Shown here: positions 1 through 9,846 of the stretch, piece by piece | Position numbering within the stretch: the stretch's first letter is position 1 | Layout of the letters: the number at the start of each line of letters is the position of its first letter | Notes under the pieces: model-generated | Seen by the model: only the letters and a program-made list of their open reading frames with translations | Told to the model about the DNA's origin: nothing | Database searches by the model: none | Program-made: the position numbers and the translations under genes | Source of the DNA: Reticulomyxa filosa | Lineage: Eukaryota; Foraminifera; Reticulomyxidae | Assembly: GCA_000512085.1 (NCBI GenBank) | Contig: ASPP01015063.1 | Span: 1 to 21,730, forward strand | Direction of reading: 5' to 3' | Length of the DNA stretch: 21,730 nt

Positions 1-138
1 TTTGTTTGCAAATGATCCTGTTTTTGACCTTCTCATTCGATGGACCTTTTGTGTATGTTTGCCGCCTTTTTTTAAAAAAAAAAAAGACACGTTTGTGTTG
101 TCAATGGAAAGCATAGGCTTTGGTTGAGAGCGAGTGCA
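1..138. other. Left-edge flank, no gene seen
   Basis: This is the sequence downstream of the PWWP gene stop. It is AT-rich and includes a T/A homopolymer run at 67-85. No coding continuity to a further domain was seen. Confidence 0.5.
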
Positions 139-1041
139 TCACGCACACAAAACTGGAGCATCACGATTGGTCTCAATGAGTAACCGTTCCATCGCTTTAT
201 GAGCCTCGACGACACATTCGTCATACTCGGGCCTGTCTGGTAACAACACCGGCACTTCATCTCGTAGTCTTTTGCCTAATTTACGATCATATAAAGTCAC
301 GCGTTCACGTGCAAGCAAGTCCCTACATTTTGAAAATGTATACACTTATATTGTACATATGTGTATTTACTATTTCAAGTATTCAACACAAAATAACAAT
401 GACAATTGCTTTCAATATGTATTCAAAACAGTCATTTCAAAAAACGTAACACTCGATGAGAATCAATTCCAAACCAACGCACTGGTACAGCATATGGATA
501 TCCACCGTCTTTATACCCTTCCTCAAACTCTACCTACCATTCAATTTGTTATTGTTATTGTTATTGTTGTTATTGCCCCTTTCCAAGTTTCTTTCAATCA
601 AAACAATTGTATTGCGAAAGAGCGTTGAAAGAAATGAAATGTTCACTTTCACAAATAGTTTGATCAGGATGGAATTTTTGCAAAAAAATAAAATAAAAAA
701 TAAAAAAATTAATTGGTTTTTCTTTTTCTTTTTTTTTTTTTTAAAAGAAGAAATGGCATATGATGATGACGATGCAAAACTTGAGCAGGCCACCACGGAA
801 AATCTTCCAGCCTTGCCCACACAACGTCACCAGTGCGATATCTAGCATCCAAATCTCCTTCAAAGTTTCTTCGTGTTTTTTTACTTCGGCGAGGTTGTCG
901 ACGTAATAAACCATGGACACTGTTTTGGTCGCCTTTCTTGCGGGAATTCCCATTATTTTTGTCATCAGATGATTTTTTTGTTGGATTGCCAATGCTATGA
1001 TCACTTTTGTAGCCCTCCTCACGAGGAGAGTCGTCTGACAT
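139..1041 (-). CDS. PWWP-domain protein, three exons, about 175 aa
   Basis: Proposed exons on the minus strand are 1041-781, 533-451 and 322-139; joined they give 528 nt in frame, ending in TGA. The N-terminal 60 residues are basic and Ser/Asp/Lys-rich with RRQPRRSKKTRR, a likely nuclear signal. A PWWP domain follows: YRTGDVVWARLEDFPWWPAQ at residues 68-87 holds the entry strand and the PWWP motif (82-85). Exon 2 supplies the middle strands (VPVRWFGIDSHR, equivalent to the usual V-x-F-F-G segment), and exon 3 the C-terminal helices. PWWP domains bind methylated histone tails and DNA, so a chromatin role is inferred. Exon 2 is short and its frame is closed in flanking sequence; it was found by translating the minus strand between the two longer exons. 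Both donors begin GTT (GTTTTG, GTTACG) and both acceptors are TAG. The second junction (451/322) rests on phase matching only. No other domain is recognised, so no orthologue is named. Confidence 0.78.
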
Positions 1042-1716
1042 TGTTATTATTTTTATTAATTGTGTTTGGTCTATTCTTCGAACAGTCTTGTTCCTGAGTT
1101 GAACTAATCTTTCCTATTATGAAACAATGTTGTTATTCAAAACAATACATTATTTCTCTTGAAGCATTCCAGATCAAGTTAGTTAAAAAAAAAAATCAAC
1201 TCGTGATGATAATTTGCCAGATTGGAACCGCTGATGACGTTCCAAAAAATTTTTCTGTCTAAAAACGCACTAAGCTTAACAACATAGAAGAACAGTTGTT
1301 TACGTAAAGAAATCATATCTATTGCTTGCTCACGAGGATAAGATTATTATAATTGCTAATATCCAAAAAATAGGATTATCTATAAGTGCCGAGATTGTTC
1401 CTCTGTGGGACGAGTTTCGGGCCATACACAATTGGCCATATCACATTTTACAAATAAAATTTTTTCACAAAAAAAGGCAGCTCAAAAAACCAACACCAAA
1501 ACTGAAATGTATTGGAGTCAATCAAAGGTTTGCCATTCTTTGTAAAGCCTTAAAAAAAATCAAAATGAAAGCCAACAATTGTGTTGGATTGAACCTTTCA
1601 AGGTGTTGAATAATCCCATTAAAAAAAAAATTCTGTGTCACTTTATAAAAAAAATAAAGTAAAAAATAAAAACCTCTTTTCAATTTTGTGCGTGTATCGG
1701 ATGATGCCCAAGAAAC
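1042..1716. other. Intergenic stretch: PWWP gene 5' region and 3' flank of the Alba-like gene
   Basis: AT-rich sequence with several A runs (1186-1196, 1621-1630, 1648-1675). It contains an unassigned plus-strand reading frame at 1322-1609, listed separately. No RNA gene, tandem array or recognisable promoter box was found. The PWWP gene must start transcription here on the minus strand, and the transcript of the gene at 1717-2770 must end here. Confidence 0.5.
1322..1609 (+). other. Unassigned open reading frame, possibly a gene or repeat remnant
   Basis: An open plus-strand frame of about 95 codons starts without ATG (TTG at 1322) and ends in TGA. Its composition is more protein-like than the surrounding A/T runs: it has segments such as EIVPLWDEFRAIHNWPYHI and a basic Lys-rich second half. 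No family is recognised. It could be an internal exon, a piece of a decayed mobile element, or chance. No convincing upstream or downstream exon was found, so it is not called a gene. Confidence 0.2.
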
Positions 1717-2770
1717 TTATTCCTGAGTCTCCTCTGCATTATTTTCTTGTTGACCAATGCCCAAGATTCGCAACTTTTCTGTGAATACTGAGTCTTTCAA
1801 CAAAGGATGAATCAAATACGAACAGTACTGAATGAAATGAGGTAAATCAAATTCGGTGGTGCTCTCAAAGAATTTGTTCGCTTTTGCTTGCTGTTTGTGT
1901 ATTATTCAAGTCAACAGCAAAACAACAGTAAACAATTATGTCTGCAATGCAATACTTAAAAAAAAAAAAAAAAAAATACCAATACGTATACCCTTGATAG
2001 AGAAAAAAAGGGACAAACAAAGCAAGCAAATATGCAGTTTAACTTGTTCTTCGTCGGACAAAAATACAGCAGGTAAATTTAAGTTTGCAATGGCTTCTTT
2101 TCAAGTTTTCCAGTATTTGTTGCATCATGCTTTTCGAATATCTCGATCACTTTCTTTTGCTGGAAATCTCCAACAAAGGTAGCATGATCACCTCGTTCCA
2201 AGTGAAACACGATTGTTGGGGTTGGTTTGCCCCACGCTAACGTGTTGCCATGTCTGGCAAAGTTTGGACTTATGTTCATATTTGTCGCAATTCTTGTCAC
2301 TTTCGCAACTTTTTGGCGTTTTAAAAACTCCACCAATTCACAGGCAATCGAAATATCTTTTTTTTTTCCCATCCCGTCACATGTTTTGTGTTGTGTTTGT
2401 GAATCAGCCCCTCTCCCCTCTCCCTCCTTCGTCGCTACAACGCACAGAAATTTCGGCAACTTTTTTGACATATTTCTTACTGTCAGTGGTCCTTCCCCCC
2501 CCTAAAAAAAAAGCAAAGGCAAGTACCTCGATCAACTCCGGTGACTGTCAATGTTTCGTCACTTCTGAGGATTTTACGCGCTTGCTTGACAAGGTGATTC
2601 AATCGATTATATCTGCGTCGAGCGTTTTGGTTGATTATCAATCGATTGAACGGCTTTCTCGTGTAAATACTGTCCTCATTGGATCTCTTTTCTTGATCCT
2701 TGCTGGAGCTTTCTGGCTCTTGTGGAGTTTTTGTCTCTGGTTTCACTTCAACAGTTGATTCAGTGGCCAT
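1717..2770 (-). CDS. Alba-like domain protein with EF-hand-like C-terminal part (apparent 1-nt frameshift)
   Basis: Proposed exons are 2770-2527, 2356-2044 and 1890-1717, giving about 243 aa ending in TAA if one base is missing in the A4 run at 2098-2101. Residues 1-35 are acidic and disordered. Residues about 43-133 resemble the Alba superfamily (Rpp20/Pop7, Rpp25, archaeal Alba): first strand RLIINQNARRR, then ETLTVTGVDR, the Alba-type helix DISIACELVEFLKRQ, the strand VTRIATNM, a loop and a last strand TIVFHLERG. Members bind RNA or DNA, often in RNase P/MRP. An EF-hand-like helix and loop follow (IFEKHDATNTGKLEK, about 153-168). The annotated frame stops soon after this at 2079, but shifting one base continues the EF-hand (KEAIANL) and joins exon 3 in phase 0, a clearly coding helical exon (HFIQYCSYLIHPLLKD). 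Without the shift the protein ends 7 residues after the shift point. The Alba assignment is by pattern only. Confidence 0.6.
2098..2101 (-). other. Apparent frameshift in an A4 run
   Basis: On the minus strand the EF-hand-like loop runs into a wrong frame after CTTGAAAAG. One more A in this run would keep the hydrophobic and acidic pattern of the loop and lead in frame to the last exon. This could be a homopolymer undercall in the assembly or a genuine mutation. Confidence 0.5.
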
Positions 2771-3196
2771 TCTCTTTTGTATTTATTTTGCGTTGCTCAG
2801 TTTAGTTTTTTTTCCTTGAGCTTTCATTTCGCACATTATTTGAAACATGGTTCTTAACTCAGACTTACACCAACGGCACAAAAAATGAGAGACTTGGTAG
2901 TTAAAGCTCAAAAAGATAAATGGGCAAAGGATTGAACGCGCTTCAAAATTTTGAAGTTAATTTTTCTTCCGTACTGTCGCTGTCCCCTTTCCAGTTAGGC
3001 AACACAAGGACGGCAATCGTTAGTTACTCTTTGCAGAGTCTAGAGATGTACGAGATGAACTGAACATAGTTAGTCCCAAAAAAACGGACATCAGCAACAG
3101 GACCAAAGAAAAAAACAATGCAACATCCAATAAAATAAAAAATTTTAAAAAATTTGCAAAGTGAGATAAAAGCAAAAAAAGAAAAAAAAGTAATCA
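2771..3196. other. Intergenic stretch between the Alba-like and TTLL genes
   Basis: Mostly AT-rich with A runs near 3095-3190. A less AT-rich patch at about 2968-3060 has a short minus-strand frame with no start and no recognised product. It may be 5' untranslated sequence or an upstream non-coding exon of the gene at 1717-2770. Confidence 0.4.
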
Positions 3197-4776
3197 CTAT
3201 TCAGGAATGACTTTCTCCCATCCAGTGCCAACGTGGTCCAAAAGGACAGGGAAGGTGCTTTTATGCAAAGCATCAAGAGGCTGAATTAGCTTTTTTTCTA
3301 ACATTTTCATCATATCCGAAATAACTTTATATTTGACATGTTTGTCGACATCAGCACCACATTTTAGGCTGCAATATCGGTTGAACTCCATCAACCAGCA
3401 TTTGTAATCAGAGTCAACTAAAATATCAATGCCTAATAAATCGAAGCACCTTCCTTTGTTGTTACTAACATTGGGCCCAAAAGCGATTAAATACCCTTCT
3501 TTTAACTTTGGCTGGCCAATTGTAAATAAGTCGGCAATGATCAGTTTGACTTGAGACCAAATGTGCTCACGTGTGACAGAATGGCATTTCAAAAGAAAAG
3601 ACCAAAAATCGTCCAACGACCATTTATGACTCCGAAGTTGATTGGTTTTTTCATCGTATTTTTTATCTTCCTCTGAGATTGAGAGTAAATCACTGGATTC
3701 CTCGTCCGACTTTTTTTTGTTCCTTTTTTTTTTTTTTAACGGATAAGTTGTGTAATGATAATACAATATATAATCGCAAACGCAGAATAAAACAAGACGA
3801 AACTTAATGAAAAAGCAAGGATTCTTTTTATTGATACTAAAATTGGTCAAATGTTGACACATGTCCTTCAAATTGACTTGGTCCGCGTTATACGGGACAG
3901 TCGCGAATCGGACCAGCCCTTGTTGATGGACATACACTTGTAACGGCTCGACTGATGCAATCATCACGTAAATTCTCAAATCAAACTTGTGTTGGGCGAT
4001 TAACAAGGGCTTGTCAATATACTGTTGCACAATGCACTTGTGATTCGGTGCTGATTGATACAGACACACACACGCTTTGTTAGAAACAAATCGACACGGA
4101 TAAACACAAAACTTTGTCGTAAAGCATTGATATGATTAACAATGTGTTGCGAGCTCAAAATACGGATGCCTGACCCTCGTGCTGATCCTTGTGGCTTGAC
4201 TATCCACAAACACTGATTTTTGCCGGATTTCTGAGACACATAGTTTTTCAACAACTCTACGTCTTCTGGTACGACAAACGTGAGCGGATAATAATTGCAG
4301 CCTTCATTTGTACTCGTTGTCAACAATTTATTATTATTATTATTATTATTATTGTTATTGCTATCATTGCTTCTTTTCGCAATTACACTTCTTTTTCGGT
4401 AGTGATTATTTATTAATTTTGTCATGTTGCCTTTATGTGATATGCAGTGTAGCTTTGGAAATCCTCTCACTATCGAGTTGTTAAATACTGCTTTGTTCGC
4501 TGTCTCCCTCCACTCACTTAAATATGTTATTGGTAAAGCCAATACCAACATTTTTTGTTCTTGCTCTTTCTCCTCTCCTGGTTTTTTCGTTGCTATACCT
4601 TTGTTCACAAGACTAAGAATCGATTGTGGCGTTGTGTCGTTCATTACATCCCGACTCGTTACTACTTCAAACTGTTCTGTTAATTCCGAGCAGATGCGAA
4701 GCAAGCCTTTGTCTCTTGTTAATACTGGCTTTTTGAACGTTAACAGCAGCCTTCTTTCAGAGAGAAGAGATGACAT
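3197..4776 (-). CDS. Tubulin-tyrosine-ligase-like (TTLL) family protein
   Basis: TTLL enzymes ligate Tyr, Glu or Gly to tubulin or other proteins through an ATP-grasp fold. Proposed exons are 4776-4113, 4050-3804 and 3722-3197 (about 478 aa, stop TAG). Recognisable family segments in order are FPKLHCISHKGNMTKLI; the ATP-binding KPQGSARGSGIRIL (about residue 195); QQYIDKPLLIAQHKFDLRIY; QHLTNFSINKKN; and DILVDSDYKCWLMEFN near the C terminus. A poly-Asn run, encoded by the (TTA)n tract at 4327-4353, interrupts the N-terminal half. The last intron (about 3803-3723) is open in frame, so it could be misread as coding; it encodes a Phe/Val/Tyr-rich then Lys-rich stretch not expected after the SINK motif. 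Its exact ends are uncertain (donor 3803 or a later GTT; acceptor 3723 or 3710). The usual E-V-N-x-S-P end motif reads E-F-N-R-Y-C, so activity and substrate type are uncertain. Confidence 0.9.
4327..4353 (+). repeat. (TTA)n trinucleotide repeat
   Basis: Tandem ATT/TTA units in the plus strand. On the minus strand this encodes the poly-Asn tract of the TTLL protein. Confidence 0.9.
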
Positions 4777-5135
4777 GACAAATATATATTCAAATTTTTT
4801 TTGAGGAGCTGACTACCAAGGACTCTGTGCACGCAGGACGTGCGCTCGGAATAAACAATGAATTGTTTTCTCGGGCTTTTAAATTATATTTCTACAATTC
4901 GTTTTTATTCAATTTCAGAACATCATTATTTTGGGGAAAAAAACACTAGTTGTAATAAAAATATATTAATTTCCAATTTACGCTAGAACATTACAAGATT
5001 TTGAATTGTAACAAAATTTTGCTTATGATACGCATAGCAAATTTCAATTTTTTTATCGAAAAATTTCTGTATTTCTTTAAAAAAGTGTCAAATATTAAAT
5101 TGAGTAAAAATAATGGCAACAATAACAAAGAATGT
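4777..5135. other. Intergenic stretch with a small GC-rich islet
   Basis: Lies upstream of the minus-strand TTLL gene and downstream of the cold-shock gene stop. Most is AT-rich, but 4805-4850 is GC-rich and contains the perfect short inverted repeat GCACG-CAGGA-CGTGC at 4829-4843. This may be TTLL 5' untranslated or core promoter sequence. No coding frame was recognised. Confidence 0.45.
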
Positions 5136-7240
5136 TTATGCTGTAGTTGCTTGGTTCGTTTTGAGTGAATTTTTATTTTGTGTTTTGTTTATCTTTAAGA
5201 AAGACAAGCCTTTTGAAGTAATGTTGAATGCCTCTTGAGTGTTATTCATGGTTCGATGTGGTGGAAATGAGTGAGTGGATTTACGAACTTCAAAAGTGAC
5301 TGGACAGCCAATTGGTGGTACTTTATTTTGAAAGTCACTTTCATCCTTGGCACTACTGTCATTGGGATCGTTGGTGTCTTTTGGTTGCATTGCGTCAGCT
5401 AAGGCAAATCCAATTTGATTGTATCTTTGATTTTTTGGTGCTTCTACCTTTTTTTTTTTGGTTATGACAATAACAAGGTGGTGATGTTTTGTCAAAAAAA
5501 GTAAGATTGCATGTGTGTGTGTGTGCAAGCATTGAAGTATACATAGACGAACTTCAATCCTTCCAGTTTGTGTTACAGGATCAAAGTTGGCGATCCATCC
5601 ATCGATAGGTTCTCCAGGAAGAGTGAAGGGACAATCAGGAAGAGCGGAGTCGAACAAATGAATCCTAGAGCGCAGATAAGATCCATAGAGTAAGCCTTCG
5701 GCAACAACAGGTTTTCCACCGCCACCGCTGACATTGAACACCCGAGTCATCGTCCCAACTTTTTCATCACGCAACACACTAAACTCAACAAAGTCTCCTG
5801 GAAGTACGTCTTGTCGATTCATTGCCTTATTTTTATGTATTCATGTAATATATTAAAAAAAAAAAAAGTGGTCAAAGTGAGAGGGGGGGAAAAAAAAAAG
5901 ACAAGCAAACAAACAAACATTGGGAGAACTTGAATGTCTTGATAATAAGCAAGAACAGGTGCAGCTCCGTAATTGTTGGGTTTAATAAAAAACCACTCAG
6001 CGGGACGAAAGGGCTTATAGACCTCTCCGACATAGCGAGTGAATTGGGAGACGGACAGCATATCGCGATCGGTGCACAAGGACAGGGGCAGATAATGGTT
6101 GTCGCTATTGTAGCGCAGAACAGTCTGCTGTGGTCCAGAGACATGAATGGCTTGGAGTCGTCCTTGCAGATTGACTTCGTTGGGATTGGCAATTTCAAAC
6201 TCGACATGGGTAAAGCGTCGCAATGCTCGCTTTCCAAAAATGTGGCAATTGTCGATATGCACAAACACTTCTTGTGTGGGGTCGTTAAAAGGGATAATGA
6301 ATCCATACAAGTCATCGTGGTTGTATCTCGAAACGTATCCCTCTTTGCGTTGGAATTGATTATGTTGTGTCATCGTCAAATGTGTGCTGCGATCATTGGT
6401 CCCATATACATTTCCCAACACACGTCGCAAGGTCCCGATTTGCTTTATCTCCCACGTGATCAGTCCGCCTCCTGGACGGGTGATTGCGATGGCTTCTTCG
6501 ACGATTGGCTTTTTCTTTGTTGGCTTCAATTTCTTCACATAAAACTCCACTTCGCTCCATGGCCTCACATGTTCACGTCCAGTGGTCTTTGTGTTTGTGT
6601 TTTGTCGTTTTGTTGTTTTCAACAAATAACGAATTAATGAAAACACAAACATACAAAACTTGGAGTTCAGACGCGTCAAATTCAATGTTTGCACAATACA
6701 ATAAATCTGGCACAATCACACCCCTTTTTTTTGTTTCGTCAAACTCAATAACCATCCCTTTGAATCTCGTCGTCAATGATGACTTGCTTAACATCGACAG
6801 ATGCTTCCTTCTTTTTTCTTTGGGTATCATGTAGTTTTTATGGGAAAAGTCAATCGGGTCACCATTTCTTGCTGCAATGTTACGTGCCAACAATTTATTC
6901 TCTTTGTACTTTTGCGCAGAAAACGATACTTGTTGAAATATTCTTTTTTTAAAAAAAAAAAAGTTCAAGTTATGTGAAGATTGGTCTGTTCCCGTCTGGA
7001 AACAAAGTAAAATAACCTGACCCGAGGGACGTTTATTGAGTAAATCTCCAGTGCATTAAATTGATAAGTATTTTCAGGTTCGTCGTCTTTTACTGCAAAT
7101 CCACACATATTTTCCAGATTGAAGTAAGCGATATATCCTTCCACTTTTTCTTCTTTGTTCTTCTTTCTTGCCAAGACTGCAAATGAGCGCTTTGCGCCTG
7201 TTACATTTCCATATAATCGAGTTGTAAATCTTAACATCAA
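5136..7240 (-). CDS. Multi cold-shock-domain RNA-binding protein, probably mitochondrial
   Basis: Five proposed exons (7240-7017, 6942-6660, 6586-5930, 5825-5553, 5447-5136) join in phase to 582 aa, stop TAA. Five OB-fold/cold-shock-like units are visible: residues about 33-90 (GYIAYFNLENMCGFAV), 137-205 (GMVIEFDETKKRGVIVPD), 250-320 (GYVSRYNHDDLYGFIIPF with EVFVHIDNC, the best match to the RNP1 and RNP2 motifs), 353-420 (GEVYKPFRPAEWFFIKP) and 463-540 (GWIANFDPVTQTGRIE). The closing strand pattern (VEFEI, VEFSV, VTFEV) recurs, and several domains are split by introns whose junctions rebuild them. Repeated cold-shock domains recall CSDE1/UNR, which binds single-stranded RNA, but orthology is not claimed. 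The N terminus (MMLRFTTRLYGNVTGAKRS) is Arg/Thr/Ser-rich and lacks acids, as mitochondrial presequences do. Domains 1, 2, 4 and 5 are divergent and may not all bind RNA. Confidence 0.82.
5512..5525 (+). repeat. (GT)n dinucleotide run in an intron
   Basis: Short alternating TG/GT run inside the last intron of the cold-shock gene. Confidence 0.8.
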
Positions 7241-7501
7241 TTCCTACTTCCTTTGTTTAGGGAGAGGGAATTATGACCTGCTTTATCTCTTCCCCATCAT
7301 AAAAAAAAAACCCCTTTGTTTTCACGACAAAACTAGCTGCCGCGTTTTTAGTCAAAAAAGTCGGTCAATGGCTTGTCACAAAAATTCACCATATTTTTTG
7401 TTTGTGACAACAAATAAGAAATAATTCACAACCAAATACCTTCATTCCGGAGGCCCTTTTTTTGTCCTGCCCACAAGTAATAATTTTTATTGTAGAAGGA
7501 C
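7241..7501. promoter_or_regulatory. Divergent promoter region between cold-shock and FYVE genes
   Basis: The two start codons (7240 minus, 7502 plus) face away from each other across 261 bases, so both promoters must lie here or in upstream non-coding exons. The region is AT-rich with an A run at 7301-7310. No TATA box or initiator could be assigned with confidence. Confidence 0.4.
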
Positions 7502-8636
7502 ATGAAACCTACAAGACTCACACTTGATGTGGCTCCAATGGATCCACTCGATCCGTCAATATTTCCGCTTCCAGCAAACAAGTTATGCATGACACGTGCT
7601 AAACTAGCTTGTTTAGCGTTAAAAAATAGGGAATGAAAGTTTAGATTTCAGGTGTTGTTTTCATCTGAACAGATGGATGCCAAATACAGCAGAGTCATGC
7701 AGTGTTTGTAAAGGTTCATTCAATAAAAAATTTTTGAGATCCGGAAAGCATCACTGCCGAAAATGGTAAGACATGTATCTTATCAGTATTATTTCAACCA
7801 AAAGAATGTTGTCACTTTTTTTCTGTTTGCAATTTACTTTCACAAAATATTTCCAAAAAAGCACGTATAATCTCGAATTGAATAACAAAATTTGTTTTGT
7901 TTTGCGTGTGATGTATGTGAAGTGGGATGGTGGTATGCTTAAACTGTTCCAATCATTCGTTGCGAGGTCAACGTGTGTGTCGAACATGTTATGAAGACTA
8001 TTCAAAGTACCGAAGACAAACAATGGCTATGACACAGAGGAGGAATGAAGACAATGACAGCGAAGAAGAAGAAGAAGAAAGCAGTGAGGGTAGTCCACAA
8101 CCAATTGAACGCATGCCGATAGAAGACGAGAAATTTGCAGTACGTGGCAAAGGGATCCATGATAAAAGCAACAATCATGATCAAAGGTTGCAATCAACAG
8201 TGATTCCTATCAATGATAAAACGATACTGTCAGCACCAATGACGGCAACGACAACGAATCAAAGTAATGATTTTAATAATGTGAATGCGAATGCGAATGC
8301 GAAGTGCTACCGTAATCAACAATAATAATAACAGTAATAATGTAGCATCGATATCGGCTTCTTCACTCAAGCAATTGTCGCCACACGAACAAAAACAAGT
8401 AGATATCATTACTTTTAACGATTTGAAAACCCTCGAAGCTACGGCTTCCAATTCACCGCCATGCACACCGTCGGAAAACATACAGCCACAGTTACAATTG
8501 CAATTATCGATAGAATCCCAAGAGCAGCATCAGCAACAGCAGCAAGAGCAAGAGCAAGAGCAAAAGCAAGAACAAAAGCAAGAACAACAAGAAGAACAAA
8601 AACAAGATCAAGAACTTCAATCACAAGTGCAATTGC

Positions 8637-8668
<32 letters not shown>

Positions 8669-9815
8669 GTACAAGTACAATTGGAAACAGCAGGGGTAAC
8701 AAACACAACAGACAACACCGTCTGCGCTGATATAACAGCGATCGTGCCACAAGCGACAGGAATAACAACAATAACGGCGGATGCATCTACGCCCACAACT
8801 CCAAATACGCCGACATTGAAGACAGATGCGAATGTTAGTCTCCGCGTCGACGTAAACGTGAATTCCAATGTCAACACGGACAATAATGTTGCGACGATAT
8901 CGGAGGAGCAAAAACAAGAAGAAGAAAAACAAGAAAGGGAATTGGAGGAAATGAACGAAATCGAAATGAAATCGGAAAGGTTGGTATTTTGGCATGAGAG
9001 CCAAGAGACAATGGAATTGGCCCAATGCATGAATTTGTCGGAGTTATTGCATTTATGGACATTGCATGTGAACAGCGTGAAGGAAAAGTTGGAAACGATA
9101 GACACGGACAAGGAATTGTGGATTGACATTATCGCAAAGCACGAAAAAGACTTGTCCATGTTCAATGAAATGATTTTGAATAACTACGACAATCGCTGGG
9201 AAGAAATGGTCGACAATTGTCAGCGTTTACAAAACGATTTGCAATGGTATAAAAATGAACAAGAGCATCTGCTCCAGCAGGTGCGTGCTAAAGACGAAGA
9301 AGTATGGCGTATGCGTGAATACATTACCCACGAATTGGAGCCGCTTTTGAATGCCGGAGGTCGCGCTCACAGCATTAGTAGCTCCACCGGTGAACATGTC
9401 GCTCCTGCTGCTACAGAGTCGAACTCATTTTCTATCCAAAACTCCGAAATCCAACACTTGTGTCAAGTCTTGACTCAACAATTGCAAGACTTGAAATACG
9501 ACGGATATGGCGATCGACATCCCGCTCTCGACACATGGGATCAACTCTATGCATTTACTTTCTCCAATCGCAGCTCCAAACGAACAACGCAGCCAATCGC
9601 GCTTGCTGCACTCGAGACTGAGTCAGACCCGGAATCGCAACTGGAAATGGACTCTGACTTGGAGACAGACACGGAGACAAAGATAGAAGCGGGGACGTAT
9701 ACTCCTCAGATAAAGATAACACTTGCACATAGCAATGCGGATGAAAGCTCGGCTGAGGAACAGTACACTTTTCCTAGTCCAAACAAAGACAGTGATGGCA
9801 ATATTATTACCACAG

Positions 9816-9846
<31 letters not shown>

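Noticed and set aside
2213-2758. Plus-strand frame of 181 codons with a hydrophobic C terminus
   Set aside because: It is antisense to the Alba-like exons and their intron. The hydrophobic end is the complement of charged coding sequence.
5930-6637. Plus-strand frame of 235 codons opposite the cold-shock gene
   Set aside because: It lies antisense to an exon with clear cold-shock motifs. Its product shows no family pattern, so it is a shadow frame.
8439-9165. Long minus-strand frames opposite the FYVE gene, rich in Val, Leu and Cys
   Set aside because: They are complements of the Q-, T- and N-coding repeats of the plus-strand gene, with low-complexity products and no domain.
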